Below are positions 18,275 to 26,424 of a stretch of DNA of 64,000 nucleotides, one piece after another (within the stretch, counting starts at the first letter, position 1; the number at the start of each line of letters is the position of its first letter). The DNA is from Desulfosporosinus sp. (lineage in GTDB: Bacteria > Bacillota > Desulfitobacteriia > Desulfitobacteriales > Desulfitobacteriaceae): NCBI GenBank assembly GCA_003513495.1, contig DOPM01000043.1, positions 140,330 through 204,329 on the forward strand, given 5' to 3'. Position numbers and translations under genes: made by a program. The notes beneath the pieces are model-generated. The model worked only from the letters and a program-made list of their open reading frames with translations. It ran no database searches and was not told the DNA's origin.

Positions 18275-19375
18275 ATGCTTGAACGTCACGTCATAAAATA
18301 TTTAGCGCCGGGATGGTTCGCGGTAGTCATGGGTACAGGAGGGCTTGCCAATATCTTGTATCAATGGCAAAAAGGTTTTCAAGGAGGATATATTCTAAGT
18401 TTAGTCATTGCGCTAATTGCAGTTGGTTTATACTTCTTGGTACTCGTACCTTGGGTTATTCGATGGTTTTGGTTTTTCGATTATGTGCAAAGGGATCTTC
18501 ATCATCCAGTAGCAAGCAACTTTTTCGTCACTATGCCTGTAGCAACCATTATTGTAGGTACGAATGTTTATACAATTTGGAGTACATATCTAGGTGAAAC
18601 TATGACCTTTATTATTTCCATAACTGCCTGGATCATAGGGGTAATTGGAGTGACCTTTTTTTCTTTTTATACAACGTTTAGGATTATTCGAGTTGAAGAG
18701 TCACCCAGGCCAGAAACCACAAATTTTTCTTGGATCATGGCGCCGATCGCCAATATGGCTACCTTGTTATTAGGAAACTCCGTATTAGTTCTAAGTTTAA
18801 GTCATAAGCCCATGTGGAGCATGTCAATATTAGTTGTCAACATCATTATGCTAGGGATCGGGTTCTTCCTTTTCATATTTATTAGTGCTGTGATTTTTGT
18901 TCGGCTAATTCAGCACGCTCTTCCTCCGGCAGACTTAACTCCTTCTTTTGGAATCCTATTAAGTGCTGTTGGTCTGGCCGTAATCGCTATTGTTGATATT
19001 ACAACAAGCGCTCAATATCTTGGGATATTGACCTCCATTGAGCTAGCCTATTTAGGAGCGGCTATTATATGGGGGTTTGGAATTTGGGTGATTGGGATCA
19101 CTGGACTCATTTCTATCCATTATGTGCGTAGAGGCGGAATCCCTTTTGGATTGGGATGGTGGGCATATATCTTCCCTTTGGCAGCCTATACTATAGCAAG
19201 TCAGAAGATAGCTTCAATTTTTCTTTCGCCTCTTACCTATGGGTTTTCGGCATTTTTAACGTTTTTTCTGGTTTTTCTTTGGAGCTTTGTTTTTTTAAAA
19301 ACCATGGCAAGTGCTTTCAACGGCAAACTATTTTTGGGAATCCCGATTAACCCAAGTGAAAATCAAAGAGCTTAA
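18275..19375 (+). CDS. TDT/SLAC1-family transporter (TehA-like)
   Basis: A 366-residue membrane protein with about ten helices. The N-terminus (APGWFAVVMGTGGLANILY) is typical of tellurite-resistance/dicarboxylate transporters, a fold that works as an anion channel or transporter. The substrate cannot be deduced; C4-dicarboxylate, sulfite or another anion is possible. Its start lies 66 nt after ridA, so co-transcription is possible. Confidence 0.84.
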   Translation: MLERHVIKYLAPGWFAVVMGTGGLANILYQWQKGFQGGYILSLVIALIAVGLYFLVLVPWVIRWFWFFDYVQRDLHHPVASNFFVTMPVATIIVGTNVYTIWSTYLGETMTFIISITAWIIGVIGVTFFSFYTTFRIIRVEESPRPETTNFSWIMAPIANMATLLLGNSVLVLSLSHKPMWSMSILVVNIIMLGIGFFLFIFISAVIFVRLIQHALPPADLTPSFGILLSAVGLAVIAIVDITTSAQYLGILTSIELAYLGAAIIWGFGIWVIGITGLISIHYVRRGGIPFGLGWWAYIFPLAAYTIASQKIASIFLSPLTYGFSAFLTFFLVFLWSFVFLKTMASAFNGKLFLGIPINPSENQRA

Positions 19376-19451
19376 GTTGGCGTAAAATCATAAATGCGGT
19401 ATTATTGTAAGTAGAAGCTTAACTTTATTTTAGTGGAGGACGTGAAAACAA

Positions 19452-20081
19452 ATGGCAATTACGGCACAGCGTATCTATTCTGAACAGTGGAATCCTACAG
19501 AGGAAGATATTAAGAGCCTTTTTCCCATGGCCGACTTAATAGCAGAACTTGGTAGGGACCCAGGCATAAAAGTACTACGAGATGACGAAATTCGACTTCA
19601 ATACCCCGGCCAATATAACATCTCTGTTCAAGCTAGAGCATACAACCTGAGGCTGACTCAACTCTTACAGGAGTATTTCACCAACTACTGTAATAGTCCA
19701 GAGTTAGCGGGTTTGCTAGGGGTCCAAATACCACAAATTATGTGGGTGGATACACTAGGATTTGAAGACCCTTTAATTAGCCTTCACATTTCGAAGCTGA
19801 ACAAACAAGAAATTTTTATTAATGATATTGTTTTGGTTAAAAACAATGATTTTGACTTATTAAGTGATGGACTTATCGAAAAGGTACTTGATAATTTGAG
19901 GGCTTTTGCCCGAAATCAAGGGGTTAAATATATTTCCGGATACGCTGCAAATCGCAGTACTCTAAACCTATTGAAAAGTAAGGGGTTTTTAGAAGATACC
20001 AGAGAAAGTATGGGTAATGATTATCTATGGAGATTGGCAGTTATCAGAGGTGAGCAATTGCCCTTCTATGAAGAGCTGTAG
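19452..20081 (+). CDS. Unknown protein with a C-terminal GNAT-like part
   Basis: A 209-residue soluble protein. Residues 105-200 look like a weak acetyltransferase fold: strand pairs, then SGYAANRSTLNLLKSKGF, the position where GNATs have the N...A...L..GF block. The acetyl-CoA loop is not clear. It ends 3 nt before the start of the probable selenoprotein gene, so the two are probably co-translated. Function unknown. Confidence 0.7.
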   Translation: MAITAQRIYSEQWNPTEEDIKSLFPMADLIAELGRDPGIKVLRDDEIRLQYPGQYNISVQARAYNLRLTQLLQEYFTNYCNSPELAGLLGVQIPQIMWVDTLGFEDPLISLHISKLNKQEIFINDIVLVKNNDFDLLSDGLIEKVLDNLRAFARNQGVKYISGYAANRSTLNLLKSKGFLEDTRESMGNDYLWRLAVIRGEQLPFYEEL

Positions 20082-20084
20082 ACT

Positions 20085-20690
20085 ATGACAAATATAATAA
20101 CGGTTTTTTCGGATTTCTTATGACCTTTTTGCATGATAGGGAAAGTCCCCCTTGACCAGTTGGCCAGGGATAAAAATTTAACCATAGAATGGAAGTCCTT
20201 TGAGCTTAGACCTGAGGGAATTGAACTTCCCGAAAAATCACCGGAATATCTGGCCAGAGCCAAGGCTGGAATTGAAGCCTTAGGGAAAAAGTATGGGCTC
20301 CAAATGATCTTTAATGAAAGAAGTAAGCACTCAAGATTAGCCCTTGAAGGCGCAAAATTTGCAGAAGATCAAGGGCTTGGTAATGTATATCATGATGCGG
20401 TTTTTACAGCACAATTTCAAAATCAGCAAAATATTAATGACCTAAATGTTCTATGTGAGCTGGCAGAACGGATCGGATTGAATCAGGAAGAATTTAAGCA
20501 GGCGCTTATTACCAGAAAATATGAACAAGCTGTTTCTCGGGACGTAGCTGAAGCTCAGAGATTAGGGATTCAAAGTGTTCCGTGTTTTATTGTTGATGGT
20601 CGTGCAGTTCATGGAGCCCAGAGCTATGAAGCTCTTGAGAAGTTCCTAAAGGGAACTGCTAGCGGATTTCCTTTAGATATCAAAGTGTAG
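20085..20690 (+). CDS. DsbA/FrnE-family oxidoreductase, probable selenoprotein (in-frame TGA)
   Basis: A DsbA-like thioredoxin-fold protein of the FrnE/2-hydroxychromene isomerase group. Read from the ATG at 20085 it gives MTNIITVFSDFL, then TGA at 20121-20123, then PFCMIGKVPLDQLAR. Homologues have Cys-Pro-x-Cys at this place, so the TGA falls exactly on the first catalytic Cys and yields Sec13-Pro-Phe-Cys16. The rest (helical insertion, then the cis-Pro loop SVPCFIVDG) is intact. If TGA were a stop, translation from the ATG at 20133 would give a 185-residue protein without the strand and redox motif. GAAGAG upstream can serve as SD. A GGG/CCC hairpin 15-30 nt past the TGA may be a SECIS; I could not fold it. 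Confidence 0.82.
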
Positions 20691-20774
20691 TCATTGTCCA
20701 AAAACTTGGTAGATATAAAAACTTTTAGAGAGGGTAAGTTAATTTTTCAAGTTTTATTAACTAAGGTATTGCAG

Positions 20775-21473
20775 ATGGTTTTAACAGATGAGCAGAAGAA
20801 GGTACTAAAGGGACAAGGTTATATCGTCTATAAAGATGGGGTGCATTTTTCCTGTAGGGTTCAGATTAATGCGGGAAGAATGAATGCCCAGGAAACTCGT
20901 AAAATAACAGAGGTATCTGAGATATATGGCAGGGGATATTTTACCCTAACCCAACGCTTAAACGTAGAAATTCCTTGGCTTAAGTATCAGGATCTGGAGA
21001 ATGTGGCACGGGAGCTTAAGGAAGCGGGCTTATCCATTGGAAGTACTGGAATGAGAGCTAGGCCGGTCCATACTTGTAAAGGAGATGTTTGTCAAGTAAG
21101 CTTTTTTAATACAGCGGAAGTGGCTGAACAAATAAACGAACAATTTTATAAAGGGAAATACGATGTTGTACTGCCCAACAAATTTAGAATAGCACTTAGT
21201 GGGTGTCGAAATAGTTGCTCGAAACCACAACTTGGATGTATTGGAATACAAGGGCGAAAACCAGGCCAAGTAGCTATTACCATCGGGGGAATGTTTGGCA
21301 AAGAACACTTCGTCGGAAGGGAATTACCAGAGCTGTATTCTATCGGTGAGGCACTTATTATAGTGGAAAAGGCTTTGGACTATTATCGTGAAAATGGTCA
21401 AAAAGGAGAGCGATTTGCCAGAATGGTGGAGAGAGTTGGTTTTGAAACCGTTGCAAATTTCTTAACAATCTAA
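20775..21473 (+). CDS. Small sirohaem/4Fe-4S nitrite/sulfite reductase-like protein
   Basis: A 232-residue protein with one copy of the sulfite/nitrite reductase half-domain (about 17-75) and the sirohaem-[4Fe-4S] domain. Cluster ligands are HTCKGDVCQ and SGCRNSCSKPQLGC, the paired CxnC...CxxxC arrangement of the family. Such single-repeat proteins (about 220-300 residues) in anaerobes are called small assimilatory-type sulfite reductases; the substrate is unproven. The ATG at 20775 (TAAGG 8 nt before) is preferred over a TTG at 20694 without SD. It lies directly behind the Sec-containing thiol oxidoreductase. Confidence 0.85.
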   Translation: MVLTDEQKKVLKGQGYIVYKDGVHFSCRVQINAGRMNAQETRKITEVSEIYGRGYFTLTQRLNVEIPWLKYQDLENVARELKEAGLSIGSTGMRARPVHTCKGDVCQVSFFNTAEVAEQINEQFYKGKYDVVLPNKFRIALSGCRNSCSKPQLGCIGIQGRKPGQVAITIGGMFGKEHFVGRELPELYSIGEALIIVEKALDYYRENGQKGERFARMVERVGFETVANFLTI

Positions 21474-21625
21474 CCCTATAGGTTAGGTTGTTGGAATCTA
21501 CAAATACTATATTAGAAACTGGGGTTGAGATTCTTGGAAAAAGGAGGATTTCTACCCTAGTTTTGTATCTTGCATAAGTTACGACTTGAGTTATTTTGTA
21601 GGCATCTTTACAAGGGAGTAAGATT

Positions 21626-22327
21626 TTGAACATTGAGCAAAGAAAGAAACCTAAAAAAAGCATAAGTTCTTCTGGAGAGTTCCCACAAACCCGTGTCTTA
21701 ATAGTGACAGCAGTCTCCGCAGAAAAGGATGCAATAATGCAGGCGTTACACAATGATCCCAGGTTTGAGGTTTTGGTAGGGGGGGTCGGCTCAGTTGTTG
21801 CGGCAGTGAATACGACAAGGGCTCTTGCTGAAGCTGAATATAGTTTGGTTATTAGCGCGGGTATCGGGGGAGGCTTTCCAAGTAAAGCAGAGGTAGGCTC
21901 ACTTGTAGTGGGGACAGAGATCATCGCCGCAGATTTAGGAGCAGAGACTCCAGATGGATTCAATGATTTAGAAACGTTGGGTTTTGGTTTTACACGTATT
22001 CAGTCTGACTCAACTCTTGTAGAACGTATTACTAAGGCCTTATTAGAGGCTCAACTCCCGGTTCATGCTGGTCCGGTACTCACAGTTTCAACGGTTACGG
22101 GCACAATTGAGACTGCTAGGGAACTAACTGCAAGGATAAAGGGAGCTTCGGCTGAAGCTATGGAGGGGTTTGGCGTTGGATGCGCAGCCATCAATCGAGG
22201 ACTACCCGTTTTAGAAATTCGTGCAATCTCAAATTTAGTAGGTCCCCGTGACCGATCTGCATGGCGTATCAAGGATGCTCTAGGGATATTAGAAGCTGCT
22301 TGCGAAGTATTGGTGGAGGTATTATGA
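21626..22327 (+). CDS. mqnB: Futalosine hydrolase MqnB
   Basis: A 233-residue nucleoside phosphorylase-like hydrolase: an N-terminal VLIVTAVSAEKDAI segment, the SAGIGGGF loop and EAMEGFGV near the C-terminus, which is the ribose-binding E-M-E type motif. It splits (dehypoxanthine) futalosine and belongs to the alternative menaquinone pathway. It starts with TTG, with AAGGGAG 7-8 nt upstream. The 4-nt ATGA overlap with mqnD supports the assignment. Confidence 0.9.
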   Translation: MNIEQRKKPKKSISSSGEFPQTRVLIVTAVSAEKDAIMQALHNDPRFEVLVGGVGSVVAAVNTTRALAEAEYSLVISAGIGGGFPSKAEVGSLVVGTEIIAADLGAETPDGFNDLETLGFGFTRIQSDSTLVERITKALLEAQLPVHAGPVLTVSTVTGTIETARELTARIKGASAEAMEGFGVGCAAINRGLPVLEIRAISNLVGPRDRSAWRIKDALGILEAACEVLVEVL

Positions 22328-23166
22328 TGGAAATTGCGTTTTCACCTTGTCCTAATGACACATTTGTTTTTCATGCTTGGGTACACGGGCTGATACCCGG
22401 TGCACCTAAGCTTGATGTAACCTACGCAGACATAGATATCACGAATAGTATGGCAGCAGGGTCAAATGGTCCTGATATAGTCAAGATTTCCTACGGAGGG
22501 TTACCATGGGTATTGTCCGAATACGCGTTACTGCCCTGTGGAGGTGCATTGGGTAAAGGCTGCGGACCATTATTACTGACATCAAATAGAAAAAATATGA
22601 ACGATAGCACAAGGTTACATAGCTTTCGTGTAGCGGTCCCCAGTGAGCGGTCAACTGCTTATTTGCTTTTTCGGTTATGGGCAGCTAGACATGTACCAGG
22701 GGGAGTGGGCGAGATTGTTGTTCTCCCCTTTCATGAGATTATGCCCGCTGTACGTGATGGTTTGGTCGATGCTGGACTTGTAATTCATGAGGCTCGTTTT
22801 ACCTATCCTTCCTATGGGCTGACTCTCATGGTAGACTTAGGAAGTTGGTGGGAACAAGATACTAATCTGCCGATTCCGTTGGGAGCTATCATTGCTCGTA
22901 GGTCGCTGGATTTATCCGCAATCACCAGCTGGATTCAGGCCTCCGTCAGATATGCGTGGGCACATCCGGAGGCTTCGAAAGCATACATTCTTCAGCATAG
23001 CCAAGAGCTATCAACTGAAGTAGCCCAAGCTCATATTGAACTTTACGTTAACGAATTCACAGAGAATATTAGTACCCTCGGGTATAAGGCGGTGGAATCC
23101 TTGCTAAGTAGAGCTTCGCAAGAAGGGCTGGTACCAAGCGTTGATTTGGATCAACTATATTTTTAA
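22324..23166 (+). CDS. mqnD: 1,4-dihydroxy-6-naphthoate synthase MqnD
   Basis: A 280-residue periplasmic-binding-protein-like lyase without a signal peptide. The start MMEIAFSPCPNDTFVFHAW is diagnostic for MqnD, which converts cyclic dehypoxanthinyl futalosine to 1,4-dihydroxy-6-naphthoate. The ATG overlaps the mqnB stop (ATGA), with GGTGGAGG upstream. Menaquinone made this way would feed NrfH and the NrfD-like protein of this window. Confidence 0.93.
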   Translation: MMEIAFSPCPNDTFVFHAWVHGLIPGAPKLDVTYADIDITNSMAAGSNGPDIVKISYGGLPWVLSEYALLPCGGALGKGCGPLLLTSNRKNMNDSTRLHSFRVAVPSERSTAYLLFRLWAARHVPGGVGEIVVLPFHEIMPAVRDGLVDAGLVIHEARFTYPSYGLTLMVDLGSWWEQDTNLPIPLGAIIARRSLDLSAITSWIQASVRYAWAHPEASKAYILQHSQELSTEVAQAHIELYVNEFTENISTLGYKAVESLLSRASQEGLVPSVDLDQLYF

Positions 23167-23199
23167 TATATCAATCAAAGACAGTAACTTGCTTCTGCC

Positions 23200-23235
23200 C
23201 CAAGCAAAGTTAATATTTTGCTTGGTTTTTTTTAT
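23200..23235 (+). terminator. mqnBD terminator
   Basis: CCAAGCAAA/TTTGCTTGG, a perfect 9-bp stem with an 8-nt loop, followed by T8. Confidence 0.88.
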
Positions 23236-23316
23236 AAAAAGGGCTAGATTACAATGGAATATTATACCAATAGATGCTTCTGGTGCATATAGTAAAGCTA
23301 AGGAGGTGAGTTTCTA

Positions 23317-23592
23317 ATGCATGGTAATTGTTGTAAACCAATCTGTTGTCCCCCACAGTATTGCGTAAGAGATTTCTACGCTCAGCGGTTGATCCCCGTT
23401 ATTCATCCAGTTGTGAATATTAATCGTCAAAATATCATTGATGTCCCTCAGCATATTTATCAACAGACTTCAAGAAATGTTGTTGTTGAGCAAGGATTTC
23501 AAGCTCCAGTTGCACAAGGTAGAGGTTTCCTAGGAGGTCCAGGTTTTCTAGGAGGTAACCAAGGATTCGCTGCTAATCGCCTCTTCTTTTAA
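23317..23592 (+). CDS. CotD-like spore coat protein
   Basis: A 91-residue protein. The Cys-rich head (GNCCKPICCPPQYC) is followed by VIHPVVNINRQNIIDVPQH, the pattern of CotD-family inner coat proteins, and by a Gly/Phe-rich tail with repeated FLGGPG/FLGGNQG. AGGAGGTG precedes the ATG. It would be made in the mother cell during sporulation. Its own terminator follows. Confidence 0.75.
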   Translation: MHGNCCKPICCPPQYCVRDFYAQRLIPVIHPVVNINRQNIIDVPQHIYQQTSRNVVVEQGFQAPVAQGRGFLGGPGFLGGNQGFAANRLFF

Positions 23593-23607
23593 TCGAGTTG
23601 TAAAACT

Positions 23608-23640
23608 ACGAGCCACGCCATTCTAAGCGTGGCTCGTTAT
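23608..23640 (+). terminator. Terminator after the CotD-like gene
   Basis: Perfect 11-bp stem ACGAGCCACGC/GCGTGGCTCGT with an 8-nt loop; the following T-run is short. Confidence 0.65.
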
Positions 23641-23814
23641 ACATTTCAAGATTAATAACAACACCCTGAGATTAATTCAGATTGTGTTCATCTGAGTGAT
23701 CTAGTAATAACATTCCTAAGGGATTATAATAGCTTTGGAATTTGTTTAACTCACTTTACAATTGGAGAGGAATTATTCTTTTTATGAAGATTATGCTTTA
23801 GGAATCAAACTACT

Positions 23815-24774
23815 ATGAGTAGAGCTTTAGTAAACAATACTATAGAGAGGAAGTATGAAAAAGTGACTAAAATCGAAAGAATACTGGCTGCCACACGCTT
23901 TGAGCGAGTTGATCGCATCCCTAAAGGGGAGTTTCATCTCGAAGATGATTTAATTGCGGAATTGCTAAATTTAAAAGATACAGTGACGTTTAAAGATAGA
24001 GTTGAGGCCTGTGAACTTTGTGGGCTAGATGCTTTAGCTTTTTCTCCGCCCTTCTCTCAGCCAGACAAAGCCAAGGTTTGGGAGGGTATTAAACTATGGC
24101 GAAAAGAAACAGATTTTTTCATTTTCGCTATAATTGACGGTCCTTTTCAAGGAACTGCTAAGCTATTCACGTCGTTTACAGATTATTTGCTGGCAATTGC
24201 TAAACATGACCCTTTGCTTCCGGAGCTCGTCGCCAAATCTGTAGCAGCTAATGTTAAACTCGGACTAAATGCTTTGGCGTCTGGGGCGAACGGAATAATC
24301 GTTGCGGATGACATTGCTTATCAAGGTGGTACGTTTATATCACCCGCAGCTCTACGTAAGGACTTTTTCCCTAGCCTGGCAGAGCAGGTTGAGGTTCTAA
24401 GCGGCCAGAATGCTCCGGTTTTCTTCCACGCCGATGGGAATTTATTGCCTATAATTGATGATATTATTAATTTAGGTGTAAATGGCTTACATTCTCTAGA
24501 TTTTGCTTCACTGGCTGATATCGCAAAGGTCAGACTCGCAACAAAAAATAAACTCTGTTTGATGGGCGGATATGATCTGGCCTGGTTTGAAGAAGACAAT
24601 CGGACTGATAAGGCGTTGCAATTACTAACCGCGACTTCCCTAGAGTCTATGGAGAGCGGGTATATTTTTGGTAGTAGCGCAGGTATCTTGGGTAGTATTC
24701 AAGGGGCAAATAAAGTACTAGATGTATATCAATATGTTAATAACCTTTCGGTGGGTAACTATGGTTACAGGTAA
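23815..24774 (+). CDS. Uroporphyrinogen decarboxylase (URO-D) family protein
   Basis: A 319-residue TIM-barrel protein of the UROD/MtaA/CmuA group. It lacks the His-x-Cys zinc ligand of the methyltransferases (it reads FFHADGNLLP), so it may not be a methylcobalamin:CoM-type enzyme, nor is it a standard HemE. The family start MTKIERILAA suggests that translation may begin at the GTG at 23863 (303 residues, AGGAAG upstream) rather than at the ATG at 23815. Function unknown. A RACo-like protein, often tied to corrinoid methyl transfer, lies 5 kb downstream. Confidence 0.8.
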   Translation: MSRALVNNTIERKYEKVTKIERILAATRFERVDRIPKGEFHLEDDLIAELLNLKDTVTFKDRVEACELCGLDALAFSPPFSQPDKAKVWEGIKLWRKETDFFIFAIIDGPFQGTAKLFTSFTDYLLAIAKHDPLLPELVAKSVAANVKLGLNALASGANGIIVADDIAYQGGTFISPAALRKDFFPSLAEQVEVLSGQNAPVFFHADGNLLPIIDDIINLGVNGLHSLDFASLADIAKVRLATKNKLCLMGGYDLAWFEEDNRTDKALQLLTATSLESMESGYIFGSSAGILGSIQGANKVLDVYQYVNNLSVGNYGYR

Positions 24775-24938
24775 AAAGCTCTGGACAATTTAGCAATAGT
24801 TCGTTAGAATAAAAATTGTAGAAAACCTGTGAGTGTTCTCACTGGTCTGTAGTGGGGTAGAGCGGTAGCTTAAAAATGAAATTGGTTTAAACATAATAGA
24901 ATAGAAGGATGGTAGAATATGGGCGTTTTTGGTTATAC

Positions 24939-24975
24939 AAATAGCTATCCTTTTGGAGGGTAGCTATTTTTATTT
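24939..24975 (+). terminator. Intrinsic terminator upstream of paaK
   Basis: AAATAGCTATCC against GGTAGCTATTT with one G-U, followed by TTTTATTTTA. Confidence 0.75.
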
Positions 24976-25010
24976 TATTAATATTTCCATAGAAGTGAGG
25001 TTGGTTAATT

Positions 25011-26318
25011 GTGATCTGGAATGCCGAAGAAGAATGTATGAGCCGTAGTCGAATGGAAGAACTACAACTGGAACGTCTTAAGTGGACCGTCAACAGGGTG
25101 TATAACAGAGTACCTCACTATAGAGGGAAATTTGAGAAATTAGGGATAACCCCTGAGCAGATTAGGTCCTTAGATGATCTGAAGCGCCTGCCATTTACGA
25201 CAAAGGACGATTTAAGGAGCAATTACCCTTTTGGTCTTTTTGCTGTCCCGCAGAGGGAGGTAGTAAGGGTTCATGCCTCATCGGGAACAACAGGTCGACC
25301 TGTCGTCGTAGGCTATACGGCTAAGGACCTTGATACCTGGACGAATTTAACGGCACGGATGGTTAGTTTAGCAGGGGTCACCTCGGAAGATGTTGCTCAA
25401 ATAGCGTTTAATTATGGCCTTTTTACAGGTGGTTTTGGCCTGCATTATGGGCTGGAACGGGCAGGCGCCCTAGTCGTCCCCGTATCAGGAGGTAATACGG
25501 AACGTCAGCTTATGTTAATGCAGGATTTTGGTACGACAGTTCTAATATCAACCCCGAGCTATTCCCTCTATATAGCGGAAGTTGCCGAGAAGATGGGAAT
25601 TGATATTTCTTCTTTAAATCTAAAAATCGGTCTGTTTGGTGGTGAACCCTGGACAGAGGAAATGCGTAATGAAATTGAATCCAGACTTCACATTCTTGCC
25701 ACAGACAACTATGGCTTAAGTGAAGTAATGGGACCAGGTGTCGCTGGGGAATGCAGTTGCAAATGCGGCCATCACATAGCTGAGGACCATTTTATCGTTG
25801 AAACGATTGACCCCGATACCGGCGAAGTTCTTGAGCCGGGGCAGGAAGGGGAGTTAGTCTTTACTTCCTTGACTAAGGAAGCTTTTCCAGTGATACGTTT
25901 TCGAACCAAAGATATTTCTCGTATCAACCAGGAGCCTTGCAAGTGTGGACGAACCACAGCTCGAATGCGGAAGATTATTGGTCGTACAGATGATATGTTG
26001 ATTATTCGTGGTGTCAATGTTTTTCCTTCCCAGATCGAAAGTGTGCTAATGACCATCGAAGGTATTGGCCCTCATTATGTGATAAATGTTCATAGGCGCA
26101 ACTTTCTCGATGAACTGGAAGTGTTGGTCGAGCTTACCCGTGAAGATCTTCTCGAACCATACTCAAAGCTGGAGGACTTCTCGAGTTACATCCGCCAAAA
26201 GCTCCATAGTGTTCTTTCAATTAACGTTCGCTTAAAAATTGTTCAACCGGGAACCCTAGAAAGAAGCGCTGGGAAAGCTAAACGGGTTTTCGATTATCGA
26301 GACCAGCCCAAAGTATAG
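25011..26318 (+). CDS. paaK: Phenylacetate-CoA ligase
   Basis: A 435-residue AMP-forming acyl-CoA ligase. The adenylate-binding loop is ASSGTTGRPVVVGYT (about 89-103), the DNYGLSE motif lies near 232, and the second part has RTDDMLIIRGVNVFPSQIE. It activates phenylacetate, or in anaerobes an aryl acid from Phe/Trp breakdown, to the CoA ester. Cys-rich CSCKCGHH and CKCGRT segments are common in clostridial members. It starts at a GTG preceded by GTGAGG; the family start MIWNxExECMSR fits. Confidence 0.9.
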   Translation: MIWNAEEECMSRSRMEELQLERLKWTVNRVYNRVPHYRGKFEKLGITPEQIRSLDDLKRLPFTTKDDLRSNYPFGLFAVPQREVVRVHASSGTTGRPVVVGYTAKDLDTWTNLTARMVSLAGVTSEDVAQIAFNYGLFTGGFGLHYGLERAGALVVPVSGGNTERQLMLMQDFGTTVLISTPSYSLYIAEVAEKMGIDISSLNLKIGLFGGEPWTEEMRNEIESRLHILATDNYGLSEVMGPGVAGECSCKCGHHIAEDHFIVETIDPDTGEVLEPGQEGELVFTSLTKEAFPVIRFRTKDISRINQEPCKCGRTTARMRKIIGRTDDMLIIRGVNVFPSQIESVLMTIEGIGPHYVINVHRRNFLDELEVLVELTREDLLEPYSKLEDFSSYIRQKLHSVLSINVRLKIVQPGTLERSAGKAKRVFDYRDQPKV

Positions 26319-26424
26319 TCTCCCGGGTCGTCTTATATGGGGCCTTCTAAGTACTTACATGATACTTGACTCCCCCTTCAAGAAGTGAGAGTCTTATCGA
26401 TCGGATAAATAAGGAGTTTTAATT

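Noticed and set aside
20133..20690. Gene start at the ATG at 20133, giving a 185-residue protein
   Set aside because: It lacks the N-terminal strand and the redox motif that the family needs and has no ribosome site; the upstream in-frame region matches the missing part with TGA at the Cys codon.
21358..21963. Open frame of 201 codons on the minus strand
   Set aside because: It overlaps the sirohaem protein and mqnB, both clearly real on the plus strand, and resembles no protein.
23640..23810. TPP-riboswitch-like CCCTGAGA text
   Set aside because: Only a short word matches; the other conserved segments and stems are absent.
26369..26395. Hairpin GACTCCCCCTT...AAGTGAGAGTC between paaK and the lactate permease as a terminator
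   Set aside because: The pairing is imperfect and no T-run follows; not strong enough to list.
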